Below, in pieces: positions 1 through 8,183 of a stretch of DNA of 37,347 nt (within the stretch, counting starts at the first letter, position 1; the number at the start of each line of letters is the position of its first letter). The stretch covers positions 1 through 37,347 of the forward strand of contig JAQCHP010000039.1 of assembly GCA_027619595.1 (NCBI GenBank), in the 5' to 3' direction. Both the position numbers and the translations under genes were made by a program. This DNA comes from Planctomycetota bacterium (GTDB taxonomy: Bacteria > Planctomycetota > Planctomycetia > Pirellulales > Pirellulaceae). Below the pieces are notes generated by a model. It was given only the letters and a program-made list of their open reading frames with translations, was not told the origin of the DNA and made no database searches.

Positions 1-2
1 GC

Positions 3-677
3 TGCCTGAGCCGCCCCTGGATGACACCTCAAGCTGTCACGCCATTGGCAGTACAAACGGCGAATCCTGGCGGCAATCGATCTGCGGCAACAAAAGCGAC
101 TCCTCGTTTGGCAACAGACGGACCTCAGCCGCCAAGCACGCGACAGACGCCGGAGACGAAAGCAGTTGTTTCGCATGGGACCGAGGAGTCGCTGGCGGGT
201 ATAGAAACTCAACTGCCTGAGACGCAAGTGCCTGAGACTGCGTCCCACGGACCATCGACGGAATCGCTGCATTCCATGGTTGCTATGCTGAACAACGAGA
301 CGCGTCCCACGACCACTGGCAGCGAACCGATCCCAGGTCGATCTTCCACGGTATTACCCACGGTACCCCAGCAGCCTGAAAAACCAGCGGCGAAGCCTAG
401 AGAGACTCGTAAAGCAAAACTGGCCGCTTCCGTCGCCCCGTCACAAACATCAACCTCAGCAGAGGACGTTGACATGATTCAGTTTCGCGATGACGAAAGT
501 GATCGATTGCCGATCCCGCCGGGGGAAGTAAGGGACAGCGATGAGCGTTTGACCAACGGAGGTTGGACCGTTGTTTCCGAAGTCCACACAACTTCAAAAT
601 CGAAAGTGGCAAACGAGAAGAAACGTGACGACCGCACCAGCACCATGGAACTCGTTCCCTTGACTGAAGATGACTAA
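3..677 (+). CDS. C-terminal part of a Pro/Thr/Ser-rich hypothetical protein
   Basis: The reading frame is open to the left window edge, so the true start lies outside; the first ATG inside is at 21. The visible part is low in complexity and rich in Pro, Thr, Ser, Gln and Glu, with no recognisable domain. It includes a near-repeat of the type 'ETQLPETQVPETA', basic clusters around 'KPRETRKAKLAA', and an acidic end (ELVPLTEDD). Such composition fits a disordered linker or tail of a longer planctomycete protein. No function can be assigned. The stop codon TAA overlaps the stop of the convergent holA by a few bases (674-677). I am confident that it is coding from the long open frame and the tight convergent spacing, but not of its role. 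Confidence 0.6.
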   Translation, partial: CLSRPWMTPQAVTPLAVQTANPGGNRSAATKATPRLATDGPQPPSTRQTPETKAVVSHGTEESLAGIETQLPETQVPETASHGPSTESLHSMVAMLNNETRPTTTGSEPIPGRSSTVLPTVPQQPEKPAAKPRETRKAKLAASVAPSQTSTSAEDVDMIQFRDDESDRLPIPPGEVRDSDERLTNGGWTVVSEVHTTSKSKVANEKKRDDRTSTMELVPLTEDD

Positions 678-1795
678 TGGGTACGTAAACGAAATTGTTG
701 TGCCAGTTCGAGGATCAACAACTCCAATGCGACACGGGCTCGGTCCGGCTGCGAGTGACTTCCTTTTAAAGCAACATCGGTTTCGAGCAATCGCTGATAG
801 AGTTTTCCGCCCCGCACACGACCGATCTGAATCAATTGATTGGCAGCTTTCTCTACCGCGCCAACGGGCCAATTTTTAAACCCCGCTTTTAGGAGCATAT
901 CGGTAAGTTTCGCTTTTTTGCCGTCCCGCTCTGCTTCCTGGACGCGACGTGTTGCGGCGGCAAATCGTCGCAGCGTCCAGGACATGCTGCCAAAAATCGC
1001 CATTTCGGCTTCTCCGGCCTGCAGCAGCCGACCCAGTTGGGTGAGCGCTTCGGGGGCATTTCCCTGGCAAGCGGCTTCGAGCATATCCCACGTCGTCTGA
1101 GCACGCCAACCACCCACGGCCTGCTGTATATCATCCAACGTCACTTGTCCTTGACCGTCGCCCCAGACGGCGAGCTTCGCCAGTTCCTGGTCGAGGCGTC
1201 CACATTCAAGACCAGCCAAATCCAACAACAGAGCAGCCCCCTTGGACGGCAGGTTGACGCCATGCTGTTGTTTGGCCCGTTGTTCGATCCACTTCGTTAA
1301 CCGGTTGCGGTCGATCTGTCCCCGATTCGCCGTTTCCGGGGGACAACATCGAATTTGTGCGCCATGCTCACCGACGATTCGATGCAAACGTGTATTCGCT
1401 GGCCAGCTCTCGACATCCAACACGAGGACACAGCGAGCGGGACAGTTTTCGGCAAACACTTCGAGTTGCGATCGCCATTTCTTGACGAACTCGTCGGCAT
1501 CCTCCACGACCGCCGCACCGAGTGGCGGGCCAAAGAGACTCGGCGTACAAATTTGGTCGTGCACGTCACGCCATGTCGCCTCTTTCCCTTGTAAACGGCT
1601 GAGCGGAAAGTCTGCGGCTTCCCCCATCCACTGACTCGACAACTCGTGAACGACTTCTCGCCGCAAGAACCGGTCAGGTCCCTGGACGGCGACCAATCCG
1701 TGAGGAACGACTCGCAATTTCGTCTTCGCATCCAACAGATCGAACGCGTGGATGGCCGTCTGTTCCTTTTGCTTACTCACGGTTGTCTTGGCCAT
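674..1795 (-). CDS. holA: DNA polymerase III subunit delta
   Basis: This encodes a 373-residue protein resembling HolA, the clamp-loader subunit that opens the beta sliding clamp during replication. The N-terminal part (about residues 30-160) has the degenerate AAA+ architecture of the family, with 'VAVQGPDRFLRREVV' at the start and a 'CVLVLDVESWP' strand where Walker B would lie. The middle has 'LLDLAGLECGRLDQELAKLAVW', matching the conserved delta motif (normally ..G.D...L..EL.KL..). The C-terminal collar region carries the usual 'MSWTLRRFAAA' helix. Length is close to the usual 330-370. The ATG at 1795 follows a GAGGAAA ribosome site at suitable spacing. It is transcribed away from a 21-base poly-A/T tract. 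It stands alone, not in an operon. Confidence 0.9.
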   Translation of the reverse strand: MAKTTVSKQKEQTAIHAFDLLDAKTKLRVVPHGLVAVQGPDRFLRREVVHELSSQWMGEAADFPLSRLQGKEATWRDVHDQICTPSLFGPPLGAAVVEDADEFVKKWRSQLEVFAENCPARCVLVLDVESWPANTRLHRIVGEHGAQIRCCPPETANRGQIDRNRLTKWIEQRAKQQHGVNLPSKGAALLLDLAGLECGRLDQELAKLAVWGDGQGQVTLDDIQQAVGGWRAQTTWDMLEAACQGNAPEALTQLGRLLQAGEAEMAIFGSMSWTLRRFAAATRRVQEAERDGKKAKLTDMLLKAGFKNWPVGAVEKAANQLIQIGRVRGGKLYQRLLETDVALKGSHSQPDRARVALELLILELAQQFRLRTH

Positions 1796-1809
1796 GCGGT
1801 TGTTTCCTC

Positions 1810-1866
1810 AAAAAAATCATTGTGCGGGCGCAAAAAAAAAAAAAAAAAAAAATCATTGTACCGGCG
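1810..1866. repeat. 21-bp poly-A tract with flanking 21-bp direct repeats
   Basis: A run of 21 adenines (1832-1852) lies between the start of holA (minus strand) and the start of the dockerin gene (plus strand). A 21-bp sequence at 1810-1830 (A7 followed by TCATTGTGCGGGCG) is repeated with two changes at 1846-1866 (A7 followed by TCATTGTACCGGCG), so the long A run sits between, and partly belongs to, two direct copies. Read on the minus strand, each copy contains an ACAATGATTTTTT segment upstream of holA. It could be a slippage-prone promoter spacer, a duplication product, or partly an assembly artefact. Confidence 0.85.
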
Positions 1867-1947
1867 AGATTTTCTGGGTACCCTTTACAAATTATCTTTG
1901 CCATATTAGGGGGATCAAACCGCTCACCCAGATTGAATTCCACTTCG

Positions 1948-3199
1948 ATGCTCAACAACGTTCTTCGCCCACTTGTGAGAATAAACAGTGGTCTCATTAG
2001 CATACTGCTGACGTGGCAGGCTGCGCATGGGACACCGCTCGTCTACGAGGGATTTCGGTTACCGTTAGCCGACGGCGCATCGCTCGTGGGGCAGGGAGGT
2101 GGCTATGGTTTCGCGCCGCAATCAACTTGGGACCTCAGCGAGACCCCAGACAATCGGGCCCCAGGTACTGTCCGCTTTCGCGCGGAAGGGCTCAGCTACA
2201 GCGATTCCATGGGACGTCCGCTGTTAACTGAGCCGGGTGCCGTCGAATTGCAAGCGGCGGACCTTGAGAATATTTTTTCGCGTCCACTGGCAGAACCGAT
2301 CACCGTCCGTCCTGGAGAATATTGGGTAAGCTACTTAATGAAGTGGAACGGAAACGCCAGTGGTCTACCGCCGTTTCAACCCGGCAGTCTTTTTTGGACC
2401 CCCGACGGGGAATGGGACCGAGGCGCTGTCGGGTTGCCTCCATCCAACCTACCGACAGCAACCCTTGGCTTCATCAACGGGCAGGCTAGTCCCGTTTCCG
2501 TGCAACCACTGGAAACACATTGGATCGTAGTCCGCATCTCTCGTGGCGAATTAGGGCTCCCAGCAAACGCAGTCCTCGATCGAGCTCAGTTGTGGATCGA
2601 TCCGCCGCTACAGACCCCCGGGATGCCGCACGCTGAGTATCAGGGCACGAAGCTGCTCGATTCGCGACGCCAGCGCGTGGCGCATCAAATTCAATCACAT
2701 TGGCCAGGGAGTCTATACGCTGGACGAATTCCGCATGGGGCAATCCTTTGGCGATGTTGCGCCCATCGCGTCTTTGCTGCCGTGCGACCTGAATCATGAC
2801 GGCCGTGCGGACGGCGCCGATGTGGCAATCCTGTTCGGGAATTGGGCGCAATCGGGTCAGGGCGATTGCCATCACGACGGGATCGTGGATGCCGCCGACC
2901 TAGCGGTGATCTTCTCGAATTGGACCGGCGACGCAACGTCGACGCTTGTCGAAATTTGGTCAAATCCGACTCGGCCGACGCAAGGGTCGGTCCCTGAACC
3001 GCAGCATGGCGCGTGGTGGCCCGTCTATTGGTGGTTGGCTCTCTGCACGGCTCGCAGTCGTACCGATGGAGTAACCGTGGATGGTTCGGAGTGCAACGCT
3101 GCGAAGGGTTACAATCCGGGAGCTTCTTCGATCGGCCGTACATCCAGGATCTGTACCTGTGGCCGAAGCGGCGCCGTGCGAATCGGGTGCTTCGTGTAA
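1948..3199 (+). pseudogene. Exported dockerin-like / PEP-CTERM protein, frameshifted
   Basis: The ATG at 1948 starts a signal peptide (hydrophobic 'SGLISILLTWQAAHG') followed by about 220 residues of a beta-rich secreted domain of unknown function. Around 2640-2665 the coherent sequence changes from frame 1 to frame 2. Frame 1 runs through 'PHAEYQGTKLLDS'; frame 2 resumes with 'RDASAWRIKFNHIGQG' and continues to two dockerin-like calcium motifs, 'DLNHDGRADGADVAILFGNW' and 'DCHHDGIVDAADLAVIFSNW'. A 'SVPEPQHGAWW' sorting tail follows. Both halves are convincingly coding, so this is one gene with a +1 or -2 frameshift (mutation or sequencing error). The tail runs past the expected basic end (TARSR) and overlaps the convergent gene, hinting at a second frame change near 3060. 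Function: probably a cell-envelope-sorted protein. Confidence 0.75.
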
Positions 3200-5061
3200 T
3201 TTGTGGCGTAATTTCCGACGTGATCTTCGGCCTGGATTCTCAGTAGCACTTCCTCGGGGACCGCCGCATCGACACGCCAAGTAAAGAATCCCGAGTTTTC
3301 TAGTGACGTCGCGATGAGATTCCAGGGACCGCTCACTGACTGTGCATATTCCAATCGAATGGGTGTGCGACTCAAATTCGCGTCAGAAGCAGTCCAACGC
3401 ACCACGAGGTTACCTTGTTGCGTCCCTTGCCCGTACTCCACGCTAGTAATCTCCGCCGTAGGTCGCGTCCAGTCGGTGAGTACTTGAAAATCAGGCTTGT
3501 CGCCGGCACCCGGAGCGGCGCCCGAAAGCCCATCACGCGTCTGGACTACCAGTCGAAATCCGTGGAGCCTTTCTTGATTGACTTGCACACGCATCGGTGA
3601 AACGCAGTCGTCGTCACTCGCCTGAAGAACCCAAGTCGCTCCGTCGTCTAAAGTCGACCACAAGTCGACCTTTTCGGCCGATCCAGGCGACAGATGCCGC
3701 AGATCGTACGTCAGATCGAAGGTCCGCGACTGTGACAATCGAACGTCGGCAGGCAGCGGTAACGGGGCCCCGTACTTCGATCCTCCTTCGTCGGGAGAGT
3801 ACGTCGGTGGCAGTTGAGAAACTTGCCTGTCTAGTTTGTATTCATCTGCCGCGGGCGATTGTACCGTGAACGCGGTGCCCCCTTCGGAGCTAGGACTCGC
3901 TTCCGCCATACGGGTAAGCGGTTCTTCCACCTCCCGCAAATTTTTATTTCGGAGCGATACCGGCAGGGCGGCTGTTCCGGCGGGGCGATCCGGCGGACCA
4001 GCCGGACCAAGGGCGGCGGAATTTGACTCCGCAGTTGAGGGAACCGCATCCGACCCCCCAGCCGCGGTCCATCCTCCCGCCGCATGTGGCGAAAGTGGCT
4101 TGTCGGTGGCGGATGGTTGCCATCTCTGCGCGGAATTTTCGGCCGGGCCAACCGGGCCTTGCGGCGGCAGCCGCTGGGCCACGGCGACGCGGTGCACGAT
4201 GTCCCGTGTATTGCCCGCCTGGTCCTCCAGGATCGCACGTACTTCGACCATTCCATCCGAGGCGGGCTCAGCCCACCAACTCACCTCCCCTTGAACCTGG
4301 AGGCTTCGAGCACCTGCCGGGGGTGGCAGGGCCACCCCTTTCCAGGCCGACCCACCCGTTCGGTACTCGATCTTTAGTGGGTTCGGTGATAGGTGAGCAT
4401 CGCTGGCCGTCCACTTTGCTCGCAATTCTCCCGCGTGCCCCACGTTTGCCGTAAATTCTAGGTCTGGCAGCACAGTATCGACGACCACCCGCAGCTCAGC
4501 GCGCAGAGCGGAATTAATTGCCGCCGGGGAACTCTCCTGGACTGGCGAACGCTCTTGGACCGTCCAAACGGCGAAACAGTAGTCCCCATCTTCAGCAGCA
4601 CGAAAATGAAAGCCGCCGCTATCGGGTGATTGCCGCTGGTAGAATTTCCAGGTGGCACCACCGTCGGCAGAAACGTACAACCGCACTTCGGCAGGGGGCG
4701 TCTCTCGCGGGTTCACGGTAAACGGGATGGTGAAAACCTGCTGGCGTGTAGCAATTGGGTCAGGAAGCTGTGCCAATACGGGTGAATCCACCGTCCCGCT
4801 GTTTGGCGGTAGCGTGTTTGCAGGTCGCGTCTCAACATCGGAACCCTGCTCCAACCGGAGGTTAGAAGGCAGGGCAACGTCGGCTGCGCGCGTACTTTGG
4901 GGCCAGGTGAAACCGCAACAGGAAATCAGAGCGGCACCGACAGCCAATTTGGCACCGGCAACGGACCCCAGGGCCGCCAGGGGACGCCGGCGGCGGTCGT
5001 CTGCTCGAAACCACAGGGCCCTAGGTACCATGAAGAATTTGCGCCGCTGCCTAGCTATCAC
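3109..5061 (-). CDS. Secreted protein with repeated Ig/FN3-like modules
   Basis: A 650-residue protein. The start shown is a GTG; an ATG at 5031 is an alternative. The N-terminus is strongly basic (DDRRRRPL) followed by a hydrophobic stretch 'AKLAVGAALISCCGF' and a likely cleavage region 'STRAAD', so it should be exported. The mature part contains at least two copies of the same module. One copy begins 'VRLYVSADGGATWKFYQRQ' and continues to 'KWTASDAHLSPNPLKIEYR'; the other begins 'VDLWSTLDDGATWVLQASD' and continues to 'RWTASDANLSRTPIRLEYA'. A Pro/Ala/Ser-rich linker separates them. I recognise the style as a recurrent planctomycete protein but know of no demonstrated function; a structural envelope or adhesion role is inference. 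No catalytic motif is visible. Its 3' end overlaps the convergent dockerin gene by 91 bp. Confidence 0.8.
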   Translation of the reverse strand: MIARQRRKFFMVPRALWFRADDRRRRPLAALGSVAGAKLAVGAALISCCGFTWPQSTRAADVALPSNLRLEQGSDVETRPANTLPPNSGTVDSPVLAQLPDPIATRQQVFTIPFTVNPRETPPAEVRLYVSADGGATWKFYQRQSPDSGGFHFRAAEDGDYCFAVWTVQERSPVQESSPAAINSALRAELRVVVDTVLPDLEFTANVGHAGELRAKWTASDAHLSPNPLKIEYRTGGSAWKGVALPPPAGARSLQVQGEVSWWAEPASDGMVEVRAILEDQAGNTRDIVHRVAVAQRLPPQGPVGPAENSAQRWQPSATDKPLSPHAAGGWTAAGGSDAVPSTAESNSAALGPAGPPDRPAGTAALPVSLRNKNLREVEEPLTRMAEASPSSEGGTAFTVQSPAADEYKLDRQVSQLPPTYSPDEGGSKYGAPLPLPADVRLSQSRTFDLTYDLRHLSPGSAEKVDLWSTLDDGATWVLQASDDDCVSPMRVQVNQERLHGFRLVVQTRDGLSGAAPGAGDKPDFQVLTDWTRPTAEITSVEYGQGTQQGNLVVRWTASDANLSRTPIRLEYAQSVSGPWNLIATSLENSGFFTWRVDAAVPEEVLLRIQAEDHVGNYATNYTKHPIRTAPLRPQVQILDVRPIEEAPGL

Positions 5062-5247
5062 TCGCCGCTCTGCCCAGCGCAGAACTTATCGCGTCGGCTT
5101 GCGCATCGACCGCTTCGACATCCCAGCTGCTGCCTTTCTCGTTCAGGCGGTACGACCGGTAGTAGTCACACGACCCGCTCACGACGACAGTAGGAGCAGC
5201 CGGAATGCTGCCGGCGCACCGCGGCCCATTTGGCCAGGCGCCTTTCC

Positions 5248-5904
5248 CTAGACCGGATTTGTCTCGCGGAATCGACGAACGATCGCCTGAAATTTCCGGG
5301 CGCGTTCGGTAATTTCGGTGAACTTCGCGCCATGGATATCAGCCGCCGACACTAAGCAACCGCCGACACCCAGCATGACAGCACCTGCCTTTAGGAAGTC
5401 TTCGGCCGTATCCAAGTCGACACCTCCAGTGGGCATCAGGCGAATTTGGGGCAAGGGCGCCCGCAAAGCTTTAAAGTAGGCTGGACCGCCGAGGTCGGCG
5501 GGGAAAACCTTGACCACGGCTGCTCCCGCTTCCCATGCGGTCAAGATCTCCGTTGGCGTTAGAGCGCCGGGCATCACGGGGACTCCGTAGCGGTTACCGG
5601 CCGCGATCACTCCCGCTCGTACGACGGGCGAGACAAGGAAACGTGCCCCGGCCAGCATGGCCACTCGAGCTGTTTCTTCGTCGAGGATGGTGCCAGCCCC
5701 CAATAGGATCTGGTCGCCCAATTCGTCTGCTACTCGCTCCAAAACCTTCTCGGCCCGAGGAACAGTGAATGTCACCTCCATGGCGGACACGCCCCCGGCA
5801 TGCAGCGCACGGCAGGTTTCCAAGAGTTGATCGCCGCGATCGCAGCGCAACACGGCCACAATTCCCTGTTGCAACAGCTGCGTTAATATTTGATGGTTAC
5901 TCAT
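5248..5904 (-). CDS. eda: KDPG/KHG aldolase (2-dehydro-3-deoxyphosphogluconate aldolase)
   Basis: A 218-residue class I aldolase that splits 2-keto-3-deoxy-6-phosphogluconate into pyruvate and glyceraldehyde 3-phosphate (and may act on 4-hydroxy-2-oxoglutarate), as in the Entner-Doudoroff or uronate routes. The key residues are visible: Arg20 in 'GIVAVLR', the catalytic Glu43 in 'AMEVTFT', the phosphate loop 'LLGAGTILDE', 'FLVSPVV', and the Schiff-base Lys132 in 'AVVKVFPA'. 'MPTGGVDLDTAEDFLKAGA' and 'LGVGGCL' form the C-terminal phosphate site. The frame extends upstream to 6015, but I chose the ATG at 5904 because homology begins there and a GGAG lies 11 bases upstream. No edd or kinase gene is adjacent, so the physiological substrate cannot be told from context. 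Confidence 0.93.
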   Translation of the reverse strand: MSNHQILTQLLQQGIVAVLRCDRGDQLLETCRALHAGGVSAMEVTFTVPRAEKVLERVADELGDQILLGAGTILDEETARVAMLAGARFLVSPVVRAGVIAAGNRYGVPVMPGALTPTEILTAWEAGAAVVKVFPADLGGPAYFKALRAPLPQIRLMPTGGVDLDTAEDFLKAGAVMLGVGGCLVSAADIHGAKFTEITERARKFQAIVRRFRETNPV

Positions 5905-6031
5905 GTTGTAAGTGGCTCCGACTTCGTAGTGGATTTTTACTCTAGAATTGCCTAAAATTGCTCGAGGATCGCTCCCGGTCTGGCAACCGCTGGACCGATT
6001 CGGTTCGCTCATCAAGAATTCGGAATAGAAA

Positions 6032-6298
6032 GTGGTCCTTGAATATATCGGTTCCCCCCCCGGTCAGGCAATGATCCTTGTAACGATCACGCTTATGCTG
6101 GCGATCGTAGGCTACTACCTCGTGAAAAGGTTTCGGGATAGCAACGACGACGACGATACCTGGAGCCGAGCTCTGGACGAATTTCGCGAAATGCATGACC
6201 GAGGGCAACTGAAGGATGCCGAATACCGAGATGTCATCGCTACCGTCACTATGACGCTACAGCAGCGACAGCAGGATCGCGATAGGGACCCGCAATGA
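6032..6298 (+). CDS. Small single-span membrane protein with SHOCT-like tail
   Basis: An 88-residue protein starting at GTG 6032 (an ATG at 6071 preceded by AGG is an alternative, giving 75 residues). One membrane helix (about residues 15-32, 'ILVTITLMLAIVGYYLVKRF') is followed by an acidic spacer and an amphipathic segment, 'ALDEFREMHDRGQLKDAEYR'. This resembles the short SHOCT-type helix-turn motif (xLxxL...GxItxeEY) found at the ends of many small membrane proteins. The function of such motifs is not settled; oligomerisation is usually proposed. It is divergent from eda, with about 130 bases between the two starts. No partner gene is evident. Confidence 0.65.
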   Translation: MVLEYIGSPPGQAMILVTITLMLAIVGYYLVKRFRDSNDDDDTWSRALDEFREMHDRGQLKDAEYRDVIATVTMTLQQRQQDRDRDPQ

Positions 6299-6305
6299 AA
6301 GGTCA

Positions 6306-6333
6306 ACGAAAGGTGATTGACGAAAGGTGATTG
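6306..6333. repeat. 14-bp tandem duplication in the clpX upstream region
   Basis: ACGAAAGGTGATTG occurs twice in immediate tandem (6306-6319 and 6320-6333), preceded by a partial copy (TGAAAGGTCA at 6297-6306). It lies in the roughly 410-base gene-free stretch 6299-6708 between the small membrane protein and clpX. Apart from this and a G/C-rich GGTGGCGGTGGCGG run near 6367-6380, I see no gene, no clear terminator and no confident promoter in that stretch; the clpX promoter must lie there or further upstream. Confidence 0.8.
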
Positions 6334-6708
6334 GCTGAGGGCGAACAGCCACCGACGAACAGGAAGCGGTGGCGGTGGCGGTTGCACCCAGCGAGCCAAT
6401 GACTTTTTGAGACCCAAACGTCATGCAGACGCGTAAATCAAGAGATCCCATTCGGCGAAGATCGAGGCGAAGGAGGAACTGCACTAGGTCATGATTTGAG
6501 GACAGAAGAGAAATACGTCACGACGTATGTGTTTCTAGTTTTGGTTTTATCGTCGCTCGAGTTCACACAATGGACAAGGACGTTCCCAGAGGCAACCGCG
6601 TGATGCAAATCACCGGCAGCCGTTCGAGCATGTGATTGTTTAAGGATTGCCCGGTCGCCAGCACTAAGAAATTGGGTGTTGATAGCCGGGCGGCAAGAAG
6701 GAGAAGAC

Positions 6709-8004
6709 ATGCCCACGGGAAAGGACGGAAATGCCACTCGCAAGGGAGGCAATACCACGAAGAAAAACGCGTTTTGTTCATTTTGTCGAAAAAGTTATCG
6801 CGACGTAGGACCGCTCGTTGAGGGTCCTGGGGACGTGTATATCTGCGGTGAGTGTATTGAATTGTGCCAATCTATTTTGGAACAAGAACAAAAACGCCGC
6901 GGTTCGACTAAACAGCTATTTAGCAAGATTCCCGCACCACGAGAAATCGTGGCGCAACTCGACGAATACGTCATCGGTCAGTCGTCGGCAAAACGAGTGT
7001 TGGCAGTAGCGGTTCACAACCATTACAAGCGGCTTTCGTTAGGGTGGGAAGGCGGCGACGTGGAGATCGAGAAATCGAATATCCTGTTGCTCGGACCGAC
7101 CGGCTCTGGCAAGACCCTGCTGGCGCGAACCTTGGCACGCGTTCTGAACGTCCCTTTTGCCATTGGCGACGCCACAACCCTCACCGAAGCAGGTTATGTG
7201 GGCGAGGACGTGGAGAATCTTCTGCTCAAACTGCTCCATGCCGCAGATTTCGATATTGAGGCTGCTCAACGTGGTGTCCTTTACATTGACGAAATCGATA
7301 AGATTGGCAAGACTTCGCAAAACGTGTCGATCACGCGAGACGTTTCCGGCGAAGGCGTGCAGCAAGCGCTGCTGAAAATGCTGGAAGGCACGACAGCCAA
7401 TGTACCGCCACAAGGGGGCCGCAAGCATCCTGAACAGCAGTACATTCAGATGGACACGAGTAACATCTTATTCATCTGTGGTGGCACATTCGTGGGGATT
7501 GATGACATCATCCGAAAACGACTCGGTAAGCGTTCCATCGGATTTGGCCAAGAGGTTGGCGCTTCCAACGAGGAAGAGCTGGCAACACTTTTGCCACGAG
7601 TCACCAGCGACGACATCCTGGAATACGGATTGATTCCTGAGCTCGTCGGCCGGTTGCCAGTAACCTGTGCTCTGACGCCGCTCGATGAATCAAGCTTGGT
7701 CCGAGTTCTCACCGAACCCAAGAATGCACTCGTCAAGCAGTACCAGAGCCTCTTCCAGATGGAGGGTTGTGGTCTCGAATTCACCGAAAACGGCCTGCGG
7801 GCAATCGCACGTCGGGCTCAGGAAAAAGATACAGGAGCACGTGGCTTGCGGTCGATCATCGAAGAGGTAATGTTGGACATTATGTACGAGTTGCCGGATC
7901 GGGGTGAGGGGCACCAATACGTCATTTCGGACGAAGTGGTGGAAGGCCGAGCACCTTATTTCGCAATTCCCGATTCGCAGACACCTAAGTCAAGAAGCGC
8001 CTGA
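6709..8004 (+). CDS. clpX: ATP-dependent Clp protease ATP-binding subunit ClpX
   Basis: ClpX is the AAA+ unfoldase that recognises tagged proteins and feeds them into ClpP. The N-terminal C4 zinc-binding domain is present ('FCSFCRKS' and '[10 protein letters not shown]'). It is followed by Walker A '[15 protein letters not shown]', the pore loop '[11 protein letters not shown]', Walker B '[12 protein letters not shown]', the '[13 protein letters not shown]' segment, the 'GRLPV' box and the sensor-2 region '[19 protein letters not shown]'. At 431 residues it has normal family length. The frame opens earlier (6676), but the ATG at 6709 is preceded by AAGGAG with 5-base spacing, so I chose it. 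Unlike many bacteria, no clpP or tig gene lies beside it; clpX stands alone, followed by a strong terminator. Confidence 0.97.
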   Translation: MPTGKDGNATRKGGNTTKKNAFCSFCRKSYRDVGPLVEGPGDVYICGECIELCQSILEQEQKRRGSTKQLFSKIPAPREIVAQLDEYVIGQSSAKRVLAVAVHNHYKRLSLGWEGGDVEIEKSNILLLGPTGSGKTLLARTLARVLNVPFAIGDATTLTEAGYVGEDVENLLLKLLHAADFDIEAAQRGVLYIDEIDKIGKTSQNVSITRDVSGEGVQQALLKMLEGTTANVPPQGGRKHPEQQYIQMDTSNILFICGGTFVGIDDIIRKRLGKRSIGFGQEVGASNEEELATLLPRVTSDDILEYGLIPELVGRLPVTCALTPLDESSLVRVLTEPKNALVKQYQSLFQMEGCGLEFTENGLRAIARRAQEKDTGARGLRSIIEEVMLDIMYELPDRGEGHQYVISDEVVEGRAPYFAIPDSQTPKSRSA

Positions 8005-8058
8005 CGTTCGTTCTTCGCGGAAATTTCCACGAGGTAACCGAGTCAGAGAAGCACGTTC

Positions 8059-8093
8059 CAACCCGGGTTCGACCCCTAGTCGAACCCGGGTTG
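8059..8093 (+). terminator. Rho-independent-type terminator after clpX
   Basis: A perfect 14-bp inverted repeat (arms 8059-8072 and 8080-8093, loop of seven bases CCCCTAG) is followed by TTGTATTT. The arm is CAACCCGGGTTCGA. It lies 55 bases after the clpX stop and before the next plus-strand gene. The T run is imperfect, so termination is likely but not certain. The arm itself contains the self-complementary ACCCGGGT. Confidence 0.75.
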
Positions 8094-8183
8094 TTGTATT
8101 TCCGGGGCAACTCAACTACATTTTGCTACGTATTTGATATCGCAACTGTTGGAAGCGTCTAACGACCGGCAACGGAGCAATGA

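Noticed and set aside
4652-5251. 199-codon plus-strand frame
   Set aside because: It lies antisense to the secreted Ig-like gene and has no domain; the minus-strand protein has clear repeated modules.
5905-6015. N-terminal extension of KDPG aldolase to the ATG at 6015
   Set aside because: The extra 37 residues have no family counterpart; homology starts at the ATG at 5904, which has its own ribosome site.
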